Below, one piece after another: positions 43,113-55,792 of a stretch of 64,000 nt of DNA. The stretch's first letter is position 1; every line of letters begins with the position of its first letter. The notes under the pieces are model-generated. The model did no database searches, was not told where the DNA came from, and was given only the letters and a program-made list of their open reading frames with translations. The stretch spans positions 1 to 64,000 of the forward strand of contig NW_017566995.1 in assembly GCF_001661265.1 (NCBI RefSeq), given 5' to 3'. The translations under genes were made by a program, and so were the position numbers. The stretch is from Saitoella complicata NRRL Y-17804 (Eukaryota > Ascomycota > Saitoellomycetes > Saitoellales > Saitoellaceae).

Positions 43113-45085
43113 CTATTCTCCCCTCCCAAGCCTCCCCAACTCGCTCAGGAATCCCTTCGCACTAAGCAACTCCGTACTCCCATACACAACTCTCCTCCCC
43201 TTCCCTCGCGCACTCTGTGCTCCCCCCACACCCTGTTGGCTCGCCCATTCCTGCAAGTTTCCATATTCCACGTAATTCCCACCACCGACGACGAAGACAA
43301 TCGCATCGCCCGCCCGTCTGCTAGCGCCTGAGGAGGCGGCACCGCGAGCGAGGGGGTCGAGGGAGACGTAGTCCGCTGCTGGTCCGGTGGGTGCGTGTCC
43401 GTCGGATGAGGTTAGTGCTTCGACAACCTTCGTAACCGTCAATTCCTTCTTCGACGGCAAGAAGTTCTTGACACCGCTCACGAGTGCGCCGAGATCAACA
43501 CCAGAAGCGTCCTTGAACCTCGAGCTCAGACTCGAGAATCCCCGTAACAAGCCATCAGCCCCGGGTGCGGGTGCGGACGCGGTATTCGTCGTAGTCATCA
43601 TTGTCATCCGCGTTAACTCCCTAACTTTCTTGATCCACTCGATGACGGGCATATCAACACCCTCCTCCAACCTCAACGCACCCTCACACTCCCTCAGCGC
43701 CTCCGGGCTCGCCTCGGATTCCGAGACGGACAACCACCAAATCACAAACAACCTCAACTTATCTTCCCCCTTCCTCGCCGGATCCCTAAGAACCTCGAGA
43801 AGTTGTGCCCGAGTGACACGTCCGATCGTTTCCTCACGCTGGAAGAAGTCGTCGAGTGCGCGTTCTTTGATGGCAGAGAGGAGGGTTGTTGCAATTGTCA
43901 TGTGCATATCCAACACTCCCTTTCGTGCCGTCAACTCAGGCAGTGCCGTGATTGCAGACTTCAAACCCGCCGCACCGCCGAGATCTGCGGTCGTGGGATC
44001 GAGGTCGTCGAGTGAGTTCGCACCCGTCATCCTCGTAATCTCCGCCGCATCAATCTTATACCTCGACAACTCACTGTCAATATCCTCCGCTACAGTCGGA
44101 AATGGTGCATTACTGTTCTTCCGCCAGAAGAAATCTTGGGTAGCGTCGAGGTCGTAGGACTTTTTGCCTTGTGCAGGGTCAGAAGCGGAGGCGGGGACGG
44201 TGATGCGGTTAAGGTGGAGAGAGAGAATGTCGTGGATGAGGGATTGGTAGGTCCAAGAGTGGGAGAACATGGGTACTAAATCCACGTTTCTGTCTAGCAG
44301 TACCAGCACGGGTCGCGCACCGGTTGCCGGGGTTGATTGTTGTGTCGAGACGGCCCAGTCGCGAAGTTTCTGCTCGAGCTTCACGGCGATGGCTTCTGCT
44401 GCGTTTCCCCGTGGTGCACGAATAATCGGTACACCAAGGCCGGACGTAACGACCACACTGAACAAACCTCTCACAATCCCGTCAACTGTCTCAGATATTT
44501 GGGATTCGGGGGATGTGGGGGAGTTGAAGGTATGGTACACCCCCGGAATAGACAACGAAAATAGGTCTGGTTCAGCGACAATGAAGTTGAGGTGTTGGTC
44601 GTAGACTTGCGCAACGAGTGCGTCTGTCCCATCCTTCGCCGTCGCTGCCGCAAAGTCCTCCAGCTTGTCTCGCGAGATGGATGTGAGGAAATTGACGTAA
44701 GCAGACTCATACAAGCCATCCCTCAAATCCTCCTGAATCTTCTCCAAGTTCGCCGTCGTAGGCTCAAGCAAATAAAGAGCAGGAACATCCGGGATCGCTG
44801 CCCGTTGTGCGTGCAACTGTGTATGTACCGTCACTCCATTCTCTCGCAGATCCTGGACGCGGAGGATGGAGGATATGATGTCTTGGCCGAGTTTGTCGAA
44901 GATCAGGAGTTTCCAGATTGGTGCTGCGGCGTTGGAGATGTCGTCTTTTGAGGTTGATGAGGGAGTCGTGTTCAGGTTAAGAAGACGTTCAATGGCAGCT
45001 GCGAAACAGCGTTAGGCGTGCGAGTAAGAACCAAGGGAGGGGGATTACCTTTCTGCCCGTCACGTAGGGATGGTGGTAGGGCCAT
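43113..45085 (-). CDS. SLY1: Sec1/Munc18-family SNARE regulator Sly1
   Basis: Two exons, 45049-45085 and 43113-44998, give 640 residues, the normal length. The first exon ([12 protein letters not shown]) joins at a phase-1 junction to [12 protein letters not shown], then [20 protein letters not shown] and [12 protein letters not shown], the opening of Sly1. Further family blocks are [40 protein letters not shown] with [10 protein letters not shown], and [20 protein letters not shown]. The C-terminal [20 protein letters not shown] is also characteristic. Sly1 binds Sed5/syntaxin-5 and drives ER-Golgi SNARE assembly, a natural partner process to Erv25 at 23 kb. It is divergent from the Gln-rich homeodomain-like gene. 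Confidence 0.95.
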
Positions 45086-45549
45086 TCAGTCTATTGATTC
45101 CAAGCTCTATGGCGGTCAATGGGCCTTGAATTGTATCGTATACGTAGAGCGTGCGACGTCGACCCGCAGAGGAGCACAGCATGGTGCGTCGCCAATACGG
45201 GTACGTGTCAGAGCCTTGAACACTTATTTCTAGTATGTTACTTCAATTCTATCCATATCCTTACTTTGGTATCTCAAAGGCGACCTGTCATCACATCATT
45301 CAGCGCCGACGGCGCCCAGCGCGTACGTCCACCCGAACAGCAGTGTACGACGGAACCATCAACTGTCGAGCAAGAGTAGCGGATCATCCTGGACTCATCT
45401 GTCAAAGGACCAAAGGAATCCAAACTATTCGTCCTACCATAATCTCAGTCCGTCCCGGCGCGGTGTAATGTCAGCCTAAACGGGTACAGACCGTCGCGCT
45501 TCCCTATCCACAATCTACCCTCCATCCAGACCAGTAATCGTTCCTCACC
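45086..45549. other. Divergent promoter region
   Basis: About 460 bases between SLY1 and the Gln-rich gene. Short open frames only; no recognisable motif. Confidence 0.45.
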
Positions 45550-47256
<1,707 letters not shown>

Positions 47257-47389
47257 CGTGTGACGTGTGCTTGCGTGCCCCCATAATACTGATACAGGCG
47301 AACACGGATTACAGGTGATGTATTATAATGGTGTACAATGTTTGGGAGAGAGCGCTGGCGCTTTCACTTGGCGTTGTTTGATTTCTGGG

Positions 47390-49724
47390 ATGAACGAAAC
47401 GGCGACGCATATGGCTTACGGTAATAACGGAATGGTGGTTTAAGGGAAGGTCAATCTGAAGGGGTTGGCTCTGAACAGGGCACGGACACGGGGGCACGCG
47501 CACGGCGTCATACGCACACAAATGCTTCCTTTTGCTAATCGCTCTTCATATTGAACCGTGATCGTTAATATGCTATTTTTAATAACAGAGTCATCGTGCA
47601 CCCTTCAATCCTTGCGCGTTTGCGGAGTTGGTTGCTTGCTGCTTGGAAGGAGAAGGACAAGCACGAATTTGTGGTGGTGGGAATTGTTGAGGTGAGTGAC
47701 CACCGACACGACACAAAAATGATACATGGAAACTGATGAAATATTTGATAGGTTTTCAATCGAGCGAAACCTACTGTTGCCCAGTTGGCGGAAATCAAAT
47801 TTGGCAAGGTCATGGTGACGATCTTGAAGAAGACAGAGTCAAAACGTGAGAACAGCCCCCTCATCGAGCATTCAAATAAAGTGGAGAGCTAATGGTTAAT
47901 GGGGCGCAGTTATCCGTGCACTGCTCGAGAAATGGCAAAACCGCGCGGAACGTGCGTATGCCATTGAGTCGGGGAAGCCCGATCCCGGGCCGCCGAAGAG
48001 GGCCGGTCAGACAGCACAACCGAAGAGACCTCTCGAGGCTGAGGCTGAGAGGAAGGGACCGACTGATGATGGTATACATAATGCAACGGACAAACCCAAT
48101 AACGTAGCTAATGATCCTTTGTCAGCACCGAGAAAGAAGATGAGAGAAGACATCGCCCCTCAGTCTAAACCGAGTGCCGCTGCTGCCACAGGGCCTGTCA
48201 AGAAGCCCTTAGGCACTATTGGCACACCCGCCGTGAAAATTGCTGCCGGTACTGCCAAAGCTGCTGCGCCTGCGAAGCCGTCGTCGACGACGTCAAGCTT
48301 CTTTGCCAACCTGGGCAAGAAAGCCGAGGAGAAGCCAAAGGTAGCTTTGCCGACGACGAAGATTGCCAAGAAGCCTGCAGCAGCTGCACCTTCATTCAGC
48401 AGTGTCCTCCAAGCCGCTGGTCTTGCCCCCTCTGCCAGTGACAAATCGGCCTCCTCCGGAAACTCGTCATCCACCGGAAAAGACAAACCCAAGTCCAAGA
48501 AGAAGAAGAGGGTTACCTGGAACGACGCACACCTCGAACAAATTAAGATATTCGAGACTGTCGAACCGCAGTACGATGACTTTTACCATACCGAACACGA
48601 GAGTAAGGTCCACAAGTACGGTAACGCGCGTGATCTGGATATCCACGAAGGTCGTGTCGCGTTTGGTAAGGAGGGACATCTTGATATTGAGGAGGAGGTG
48701 GAGTGGTATGAACCTCGTGCGATTGAGTTGACCGAGAATGCCGACTCTAGGCCGTTGAAGAGGTTGGGTATCAAGATTCCGGTTAGTCCAGAGGCAGATA
48801 AACAGAAGGAGCGGGAAGGTCAGACGCTGATGGCGTTGTACGATGAGAACGACATGCCTACAACTGCTACTGAGCCGAAGGATGACGACGAGGAGGACTT
48901 CCAGCCCCAACGCGAAATCCCCTTGCCAGCAGAGTTAAGAGTGAATCCTGAAGCCATAAGGTTGTTAGGCTTGAAACCGCCTGAGGGTGTCGGTGCTGTT
49001 CCTCCAGTGATCCAACAAGTGCAGCCGCAAGTCCCAACAGCAGCTCTGGAAACAATCGCCAAATTGCAAGCACTTGCACAACAGTATCAACAACCCGCTG
49101 CTGCCGCTGCTCCAGTCGCTCAACCTGCATACACATGGCCGCAACAAGCATACCAACCACAACCACCGCTTGCAGCAGCGCCAGTCGCCGCACCTGGAGC
49201 TCCGGCCGATTTGTCGGCAATCATGGCTCAACTAGCAAAACTGGTTCCAGCCCCAGCCCCGGCTGCGGTTGCTGCTCCTCCGCCAACCCAACAACCGGAC
49301 CTCGCCGCTCTGTTGGCGAGCATGACCGGTGCTCCGGCTTCATACGCCCCACCACCTGCTTTCACCCCTCAACCCCCTCAGAGTACGGCGTATTCGAGCA
49401 GCAGTTATGGCAATTATGACCGTGATCGTGATCATGACTACGACCGCAACAGGGACGGAGACAGCAGTAGCAAGAAGAAGGGTCCGAGTGCATTGCGGCA
49501 GTATGATGTCCGTCCAGATGTGGCGGATGGGTCGAGGGCTGGGATGTATTATCTGGCCTGTGAATACTTCGTACGTATAGTCCATCGAGTCAGCTATGAA
49601 GCGTGCTAATGAACCTGTACAGAGAAAGGGAATGTGCAAGAATGGAGATTCGTGTGGGTATGCTCATGTTCCGCCGGAAATCGATGTGGAGGTAGTTAAG
49701 AGTTCGGGGTCGTCGAAGAGGTGA
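47390..49724 (+). CDS. PNUTS/Ppn1-like PP1 regulatory protein (TFIIS-N and CCCH)
   Basis: Well-supported exons are about 47591-47691, 47752-47845, 47910-48071, 48126-49570 and 49623-49724. The first exon is uncertain: an ATG at 47390 joined by a GTAATA donor to an acceptor at 47590 works in phase, but other starts are possible. The N-terminus matches a TFIIS-N/LW helical domain (ILARLRSWLLAAWKEKDKH, RAKPTVAQLAEIKFGKVMV, RALLEKWQNRAERAYAIESG). A PP1-docking motif follows (KSKKKKRVTWNDAHLEQIKI), then a long Pro/Gln/Ala-rich region. A terminal CCCH finger (CEYFRKGMCKNGDSCGYAH) is split by the last intron. This order is that of PNUTS/PPP1R10 and fission yeast Ppn1, which target PP1 to RNA polymerase II termination complexes. 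The pairing is by domain order, so orthology is an inference. Confidence 0.75.
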
Positions 49725-50147
49725 GGCTTAGAAGTGTGGTCGTTTCAGCACTTTCACTAGCTGGGAATCTATATGGGTCTGAGGAGTAGCAGATGGAGGA
49801 GCATTACCAGGAATATACAGTTTCCCTACCTACCAAGGTATTTTTATTTCCCAGGTGGCATCTGTCCCCTCCCGTGCACGGGCCCCCATGCACCCTGGGT
49901 TAAGTTTCAATGCCCACCACTCCACCCCAAACACTGACCCGTATTAACCAAACAACAACCCGTATATCAGCATACATACAGTTAGCACACTCCAGTTTTA
50001 CACGGCGAGCAGCGAGAGCCATCAGCTGTTCTTCTTGGACTCCGTGTACGCCCCTTAAGCAGCATTTATCCCGGTTTCACACGCGGGCAGCCCTCGAGAA
50101 CACCACCGCACGCTCGCCAATTCAAAGACTCCGTTCACGAACGGTTT
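49725..50147. other. Intergenic region, no gene seen
   Basis: About 420 bases between the PNUTS-like gene and the next gene. A frame at 49910-50182 lacks recognisable motifs and is rich in Thr/Arg, typical of chance coding in this composition. Confidence 0.4.
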
Positions 50148-50744
50148 ATGTCGTGCTTTACTGCTTTCGCGACGCCTGTTAAGGCCATTGTCTCGGCTGT
50201 CAATTGCACCTCCACTGGCTCCTCCGGGTCGTCTAGCAGGACAACCAGCCCCGACGTTCGCAACTCCCCCGACCAACTCCGTGCCTCATCCCCCCTTCTC
50301 GCACCCTCCACCTCACCTCTATGTCAACAGCACCAGCCTGTGATGCGAGAACAACAACGCCCCCGCCCTCACAGCGCCTTCTCCTTCATCCGCACCCCCT
50401 CCCAATTTAAAGGCCTAACCTCAACCCTCCTCCTCCGCCGTTCCTCTTCCTACTCCCAACTCAACTCTGAACTCGATTGTGATGAAGGAAGTCTTGCGGA
50501 TCCAGAAGAGGATGAGAATGGTGAACTTCCTAGGAAGTACGCGATTTATAAGACGGGGCAGAGATTTCGGTGTGCGAGTGATCGGTTGAGGAAGGGGCGG
50601 GATGGGGTTTGGAGGGGAATTGATGGGGTTGCGGCGGATGAGTTTGATAGTGGGTCGGATGAGGACGAGGAGGAGGATAATAGTACCGAAGGCTTCGTCA
50701 CGGCCACGGAGGGGTGGGGAACGCAGGAGGATTTGAGACGTTAA
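50148..50744 (+). CDS. Small Ser-rich acidic-tailed protein, function unknown
   Basis: 198 residues from an ATG at 50148. The N-terminal 100 residues are Ser/Thr/Pro-rich and probably disordered, with a basic segment (PSQFKGLTSTLLLRRSSSYS). The C-terminal part has an acidic cluster (FDSGSDEDEEEDNSTEGFV) and a short patch (KYAIYKTGQRFRCASDRLRK) that looks structured. No family is recognised. Codon use shifts to G-ending codons in the second half, as in several nearby genes, which supports coding. It converges with the MFS gene. Confidence 0.5.
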   Translation: MSCFTAFATPVKAIVSAVNCTSTGSSGSSSRTTSPDVRNSPDQLRASSPLLAPSTSPLCQQHQPVMREQQRPRPHSAFSFIRTPSQFKGLTSTLLLRRSSSYSQLNSELDCDEGSLADPEEDENGELPRKYAIYKTGQRFRCASDRLRKGRDGVWRGIDGVAADEFDSGSDEDEEEDNSTEGFVTATEGWGTQEDLRR

Positions 50745-50921
50745 AGGGTGATGAAATGGATGGACCGTGGGAGATTGGACATTGCCTTGGATGATGACTT
50801 TTGATTTCGTACGTCGTATAACACAACAACGCTAGCTTCAGTTGTGTCTTTTGAATTGGATTGGTTAACTTGGACTTTTGCGCCATCCACGAAGCCAAAG
50901 TCATTCCCGTACTCTTTGGAC

Positions 50922-52439
50922 CTACCACCCCGGCACTTCCTCTTCATCCCCATCCAACAACCTCCTCCTTTCCCCTTCAACGCCCTCATCCACTGCTGCC
51001 TCCTCACTCCTACGCTCACTTCTTTCCAACGGCGCCCCCCACCGATTCAAATACATTACCCCAACTCCAAACACCGCAACAACAACGTTAAACCCCTATC
51101 GTCCCACAGATAATTAGCCAGCATTCAAACGCTTTCAGGATTAGGGGAACACGTACACTCATCAACCAAAACGGCGCAGCAGGCCCTACGCGGTCAAAGA
51201 GTACCCCGCCCACTTTGGTCAATATCAAGATCGCTAATCCACCTACACCACACCCATTAGCACACTCTCAACAAGAATACACCATCATGATATGTACGTA
51301 CCAGATAGAGAATACACCCCCGCCACTGCACCCCTCATATACGCCTCAACCTCCCTCGCATGCGTACACAATCCCAAGCTCGTCGTAGTCACCCCAATGA
51401 GCCCTACCCCAATCAACCCCGCACCTACCCACACCTCGGGACCTGGGTGGGTGTTGTTGCTGTTCGCAACGAGCGCAAACACAGCACAGCCGAGTGCGCC
51501 GATGACAGCAGATAACGAAGTAACAGACTCCCGCCCCAAATGATCCGTCAACACCCCCACGAACGGCGCCAACAGAAGTCCCAATAACTGCGCAACACCG
51601 CTCAACTCCGCCGCGAGTTTATACCCCTCTCGACCCTCGCCCGCTACACGATTCGCCCACAAGGGAATAAAGAGCGACAACAGGACCGATGAGGCCCGCG
51701 CGAGGGCGGAGGAGAGGTAGCCCAACGCGATGGGGCGGGAATGGAGTGGGAGGAGGAGGGCAGAGGAGAGGTGGGAGGGGAGTGGGAGTCTGGGGGTAGC
51801 CGTGTTTGGGGACGGGGGGAGAAGGATGACGATGAGCGCTCCTAAGAGGACGGCATAGGCTGCGAGGATTTGGAATGTTGTGCGGAGTGCGCCGGCAGCA
51901 TCGAGGCTTGTTCGGGTTTCGAGGAGTGCGGGGAGTGGGAGGAATATGAATACGGCCATTAGGGCGCCTATACCGGATGCGAAACCGATGAAGCCCGCTT
52001 GTCGTCCGTGTCGCTGTTTGGTGTGTAATGTGGGCGAGAGCTGTGCGAGGAGTGCGGTGATCATCGCGACACAAGCGGAACCACCCAGTGCGAACACAAC
52101 CCTCCACAGAAACGCCTGCCAAACTTCCCGCATTGCCACCCCCATCCCCAAAAATGCTACCCCCACCAACACGAATCCCACACCAACAACAACCCTCACA
52201 CCAACCCGATCACTCACCACACCCCACCCCAAAGCCGCCACGAGACTAACACACTCATCCACGAATCCCAAATCACCAGCTCTCGTCCCGATTAAATGGG
52301 GTGGCGTGGGCGGGTTGAGGAGGGTGCGGAGGAGGAAGGGGGTTAGGGAGGAGAGTGAGACGAGGAGGGAGATTGTTGTTAGGGCGTGGAGGAGGTGGGC
52401 GGAGAGGTGTTTGCGATTAATTGTAGGTTGATCTGCCAT
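50922..52439 (-). CDS. Major facilitator superfamily transporter
   Basis: Three exons, 51302-52439, 51157-51242 and 50922-51095, give 465 residues; all three junction phases agree and the last exon ends in an acidic tail (LLDGDEEEVPGW). About eleven to twelve hydrophobic helices are visible, including LLHALTTISLLVSLSSLTPF, AMITALLAQLSP, the GFVDECVSLVAALGWGVVSD region with the downstream DRVGVR motif A-like loop, and AILILTKVGGVLFDRVG. The motif-A-like DRVGVR suggests an antiporter, with drug/H+ or solute efflux as the usual role, but no substrate can be inferred. The gene is convergent with the Ser-rich gene and the first intron is 59 bases. Confidence 0.82.
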
Positions 52440-52760
52440 TTGAGAATGTAGATGTTTGTAGGGATTGATCTGGTCGGGTTACTTGGACGTCTGAAGTGTT
52501 GAGAGTTGAGGAGGAAGAGGAGGAGGTCGTGGGGAGAGCGGGTAGGCGCATGGAGGTGCATGGTCAGTGAAGGAGGTTCTTATGAAACGAAACACAGGTT
52601 CGGAATACAGAAACTCAGTTTGGAGAAGTCTTCACTCTCCATCAAAGGTATCTTTTGAGTTGGGCTGATAGTCGCAATCGTGGCCCGTACGGCCTTGAGC
52701 TTCCATAGCCACCGCCTCCACGGCTATAATCTATGATCCATCCCTCTCTTCCGATTCCAT
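52440..52760. other. Intergenic region, no gene seen
   Basis: About 320 bases holding the MFS promoter and the 3' end region of the UPF0303 gene. No recognisable feature. Confidence 0.45.
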
Positions 52761-53312
52761 TTACTTACTCAGCTTCAACTCCTCCATGCAATACCCAACA
52801 ACCAAATGATCCCAAGCCTGACTCAACCCACTAACCGTCACCGTCCCAACACACACACCCGACTCCAACACAATCGGAACACAACCTCCATGCGCCGCAT
52901 ATTCAGCCTCACGCAACCCTTTGTCTGCCAACGTCTTACCAGCGAGTTGGAGTTGACGGCCGTAGGTGAAGGAGGGGGTGTGGAAACGGTTGACGAGGGC
53001 GCGTTTCCGGGAGATCCAGGTGTCGTTATCGGGTGTCGTGCCGGGTTGTGCGAGGTGGTAGACGCACATTGCGCCGAGTTGGATATCGATCACGACGGGT
53101 TTGTTTTGTTCGCTCTCAGGCAACTCTGTCTGAACGGTTCGGAGAAGTTCCTGGCCAAGGTGGTGGGCGTCGGTGAAGGAGAAGGAGGGGAAGCGGAGCC
53201 GGAGGGATTGAGTGTTTAGGTCTTTGACGATCTGCAAAAGCTCATCTTTGGATGCATTTGCGAAATTCAGCAAGTTCTGGTGCTGGGCGGCGTATTCTGA
53301 GAGGTCTGACAT
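52761..53312 (-). CDS. UPF0303 / HbpS-like (GlcG family) protein
   Basis: 183 residues from an ATG at 53312. The chain matches the UPF0303 group represented by yeast YBR137W: LRFPSFSFTDAHHLGQELLR, PVVIDIQLGAMCVYHLAQPG, DNDTWISRKRALVNRFH, YAAHGGCVPIV and GTVTVSGLSQAWDHLVVGYC. The fold is the HbpS/DUF336 alpha-beta layer also used by haem-binding and sensory proteins. Yeast YBR137W helps GET-pathway assembly; whether that holds here is an inference. A single exon with G/C-ending codons. Confidence 0.85.
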   Translation of the reverse strand: MSDLSEYAAQHQNLLNFANASKDELLQIVKDLNTQSLRLRFPSFSFTDAHHLGQELLRTVQTELPESEQNKPVVIDIQLGAMCVYHLAQPGTTPDNDTWISRKRALVNRFHTPSFTYGRQLQLAGKTLADKGLREAEYAAHGGCVPIVLESGVCVGTVTVSGLSQAWDHLVVGYCMEELKLSK

Positions 53313-53631
53313 CTTGATTGAAAATTCAGTTCGAGTTGAAGTTTGTGAGCGTCAGCGGAGACATTAATTAAGCTCACCCGCTCCGCTACCACTGCACCGC
53401 CGCTTGCTTCACGTGAGCGCGGTTCGACCAGACGTCGACTTTGAAAAGGCTTCGGGCCACGACGCGTAGGTTATTCATGTCTCTTTTTCATACTTTATAA
53501 AAAGCGAGTAGTTCTTCACTCAACAAACAAACTCCCTAGACGCCAGTAATCGCTCTGCCTTTTGATCTGTAACTCTTCAGACTTAGACCAATGATACCTT
53601 TCCCTTATCCTTCATCTCCTCTCAGCCCATC
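53313..53631. other. Intergenic region, no gene seen
   Basis: About 320 bases between the UPF0303 start and the 3' end of the ferredoxin gene. No recognisable motif; short TATA-like sequence (TTTATAAAAAG) near 53495 might serve the upstream minus-strand gene. Confidence 0.4.
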
Positions 53632-54185
53632 CTACTTCTGGAAAGACATATTCCTTGTTGCCGAGGGCAAAGTCACAGTGATCCCATCCAACTCCTTGCT
53701 CATGATACACTGACATCCCAACCGACTGGTCTCCGTCAACCCAAACGCCAAATCCAACATATCGTTCTCCTCATCTCCAGGCTCCTCCATCTTCTCATAG
53801 TAATCCGGGTCGACGATGACGTGACAAGTACTACATGCCAGAGATCCCTCACATGCACCTTCCAGGTCAATGTCGTGCTCGTGAGCGATGTCGAGGAGGG
53901 AGTCGCCGGCGGCTACTTCGAGGGTGGTTTTCTCGCCGTCGGGGGTGATGAAGGTACAGTGGAGCTCCTCTCCGGGCTTTGGTGGTTCCACGTGTTTGTG
54001 TTGCAGCACTATAGAAGCAGGAAAGTCAGCATACCGTACAAGGGAGCAAACTGGGTGGAGAACATACCTGGAGAGATGGAGAACGGCCGCAGTGGTGGTG
54101 TCTGAACAGTCATCTTCACAGCCCGTCGCCGTCCAGCAGCAACAACCGACGCCCTCAGAGTTCTCGGCAAAGCAGATCGAAACAT
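53632..54185 (-). CDS. YAH1: Mitochondrial [2Fe-2S] ferredoxin (Yah1/adrenodoxin type)
   Basis: Two exons, 54068-54185 and 53632-54008, give 164 residues. The first exon is an Arg/Ala-rich mitochondrial presequence (MFRSALPRTLRASVVAAGRR). The ferredoxin domain follows with FITPDGEKTTLEVAAGDSLL, IDLEGACEGSLACSTCHVIV, EENDMLDLAFGLTETSRLGC and GITVTLPSATRNMS. The four cluster cysteines fit C-x5-C-x2-C-x(about 36)-C. It transfers electrons from ferredoxin reductase to iron-sulfur cluster assembly and to haem A and coenzyme Q synthesis. It is divergent from the NOP13-like gene with 169 bases between starts. Confidence 0.95.
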
Positions 54186-54354
54186 GATTCCTCTTCGTTG
54201 ATCCGCTGAAGCTCTTCGCACGGATTGTCGAGATCCTTACGGAGCGGCGTTCGTACTCTTGCGCGCCGCCTGCACGTGATCTCGGTGCACTCGACTTTTT
54301 GTGAGTTGCTGCCAAAAATAGCACGACAGGGAAAAAAACACTTCCAACACAAAG

Positions 54355-55689
54355 ATGCCGTTTGAGAAAGTGAGCAGTAAGGATAAGAAGGAGAAGAAGG
54401 TTAAGGGAGAGAAGAAGGATAAAAAGGAGAAGAAGGAGAAGAAGGAGAAGAAGGAGAAGAAGGTCAAGGTTGAGGAGGGGGCACGCGCCGTCGAGGAGAC
54501 TCTCGTCGAGGATGGTGAGATGACTGAGGATCAGCCCGCTCAGATTGAGGGTGTCGAATCCTCTACTCCGGCTACCGAGGCGTCTCCTGAACCCGAAAGC
54601 AATGAAAAGTCAGAGAAGAGGAAGAAGCGCAAAGCTACGGAGACCGAAGAGGAAGAGCTCGAAATCAACCTCGACCTCGCCAAACCCCCCTCCAAAAAGC
54701 AGCTCCGTCAACTCAAAAAAGCCGGTAAAATCTCCGAAGAGATCACCGACCCCCTCGAAGCCGCCGCTGTCATCGCCCCCAAGAAATCCAAGGCTGAAGC
54801 GCAAGCTCCCAAACGCTCGGAATACTCCGTCTGGGTCGGGAATTTGTCGTTCCAGACTACGAAAGCATTGTTGAAGGATTTCTTTATTACGAGGACACGC
54901 GGAAAGGAAACCCCGCTTTTGGAGGAGGATATGACACGCATCAACGTTCCGATGAAGAGCAAGACGGAGAACAAGGGATTCGCGTACGTCGATTTCGAGA
55001 CCAAGGAACAAATGGAACTCGCTGTCTCCCTCTCCGAAGAACCCCTGAACGGCCGTCGAGTCCTCATCAAACCCGGCTCCTCATTCGAAGGTCGACCCGA
55101 GAAACCCGCTTCCATCCCCGGTGTGGACTCATCCAAGCCCCCCACCAGAATTTTGTTTGTGGGTAACCTCCCCTTCGAAACAAAAGAAGAGGACTTGAGA
55201 GACCAGTTTGGCAAAGCGGGCACAATCCGAAAAATCCGGATGATGACATTCGAAGACTCTGGAAAATGCAAAGGTTTCGCATTTGTTGATTTTGAGACAG
55301 AGGAGGATGCGACGAATGCGATCAAGCAGCGGAATTTGCATTATTTGGAGGGGAGGAAGCTCAAGTTGGAGTTTGGGGAGGATCGCTCTAAACGTACGAG
55401 GGTTATTCCGAATCGGGGAGAGAGGGCGAAGGAGGAGGCTGAGAGGGCTGCGGGGGGTGGCCGCATGGTTCAGTCCGAGCCGGAAGTACCACTCACGGAA
55501 GAAGAGGCACACAGACAGAAATCGAGGGAGGGACGCGAGAAGAAGGCCGGTGGAAGTGCAGGAGGAGGATATAAGGGATGGAAGGAGAGGGATGCGAGGA
55601 CGATTGCGCCTGGTGCGGCTTTGGCTGCGGCGCCGAGGGCGAAGGTTGGGATTGTGGAGAGTAAGGGTACGAAGGTTACTTTTGATTAG
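54355..55689 (+). CDS. NOP13: Nucleolar RNA-binding protein, Nop13-like (two RRMs)
   Basis: 444 residues, single exon. A very basic Lys/Glu N-terminus (four tandem copies of KEK/KK in 9-base units) is followed by an acidic stretch and a Lys/Arg-rich linker. RRM1 begins YSVWVGNLSFQTTKALLKDF (about residues 158-250) with RNP1 KGFAYVDFE. RRM2 begins ILFVGNLPFETKEEDLRDQF (about 265-345) with RNP1 KGFAFVDFE. The C-terminus is Arg/Glu/Gly-rich. This order matches yeast Nop13, a pre-60S nucleolar protein. Nucleolysin- or nucleolin-like relatives are the alternative. A direct repeat of 39 bases lies just beyond its stop. Confidence 0.85.
   Translation: MPFEKVSSKDKKEKKVKGEKKDKKEKKEKKEKKEKKVKVEEGARAVEETLVEDGEMTEDQPAQIEGVESSTPATEASPEPESNEKSEKRKKRKATETEEEELEINLDLAKPPSKKQLRQLKKAGKISEEITDPLEAAAVIAPKKSKAEAQAPKRSEYSVWVGNLSFQTTKALLKDFFITRTRGKETPLLEEDMTRINVPMKSKTENKGFAYVDFETKEQMELAVSLSEEPLNGRRVLIKPGSSFEGRPEKPASIPGVDSSKPPTRILFVGNLPFETKEEDLRDQFGKAGTIRKIRMMTFEDSGKCKGFAFVDFETEEDATNAIKQRNLHYLEGRKLKLEFGEDRSKRTRVIPNRGERAKEEAERAAGGGRMVQSEPEVPLTEEEAHRQKSREGREKKAGGSAGGGYKGWKERDARTIAPGAALAAAPRAKVGIVESKGTKVTFD
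54427..54462. repeat. 9-base tandem repeat (GAGAAGAAG)x4
   Basis: Four exact copies of GAGAAGAAG in the N-terminus of the Nop13-like gene, encoding EKK repeats. In-frame slippage at this site would change length without breaking the frame. Confidence 0.9.
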
Positions 55690-55694
55690 GCCCG

Positions 55695-55733
55695 GTTTGG
55701 CATTAGGCAGCGACATTGAATACATTGCATTTC
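55695..55733. repeat. 39-base direct repeat, copy 1
   Basis: Matches 56731-56769 at 34 of 39 positions in the same orientation. It lies about 5 bases after the Nop13-like stop codon, in the shared 3' region with the minus-strand gene. The stretch TGAATACATTGCATTTC is identical in both copies. It does not resemble a tRNA or known motif. Confidence 0.75.
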
Positions 55734-55792
55734 TATTTCCTGGACTTGGCCTTTCCTCTGCTCGAGCTTCCCATCACCACATCCATTCTGTA

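Noticed and set aside
42603-43331. A 242-codon plus-strand frame overlapping the CCCH 3' end and SLY1
   Set aside because: Out of frame with the zinc-finger coding exon; the remainder is antisense to SLY1.
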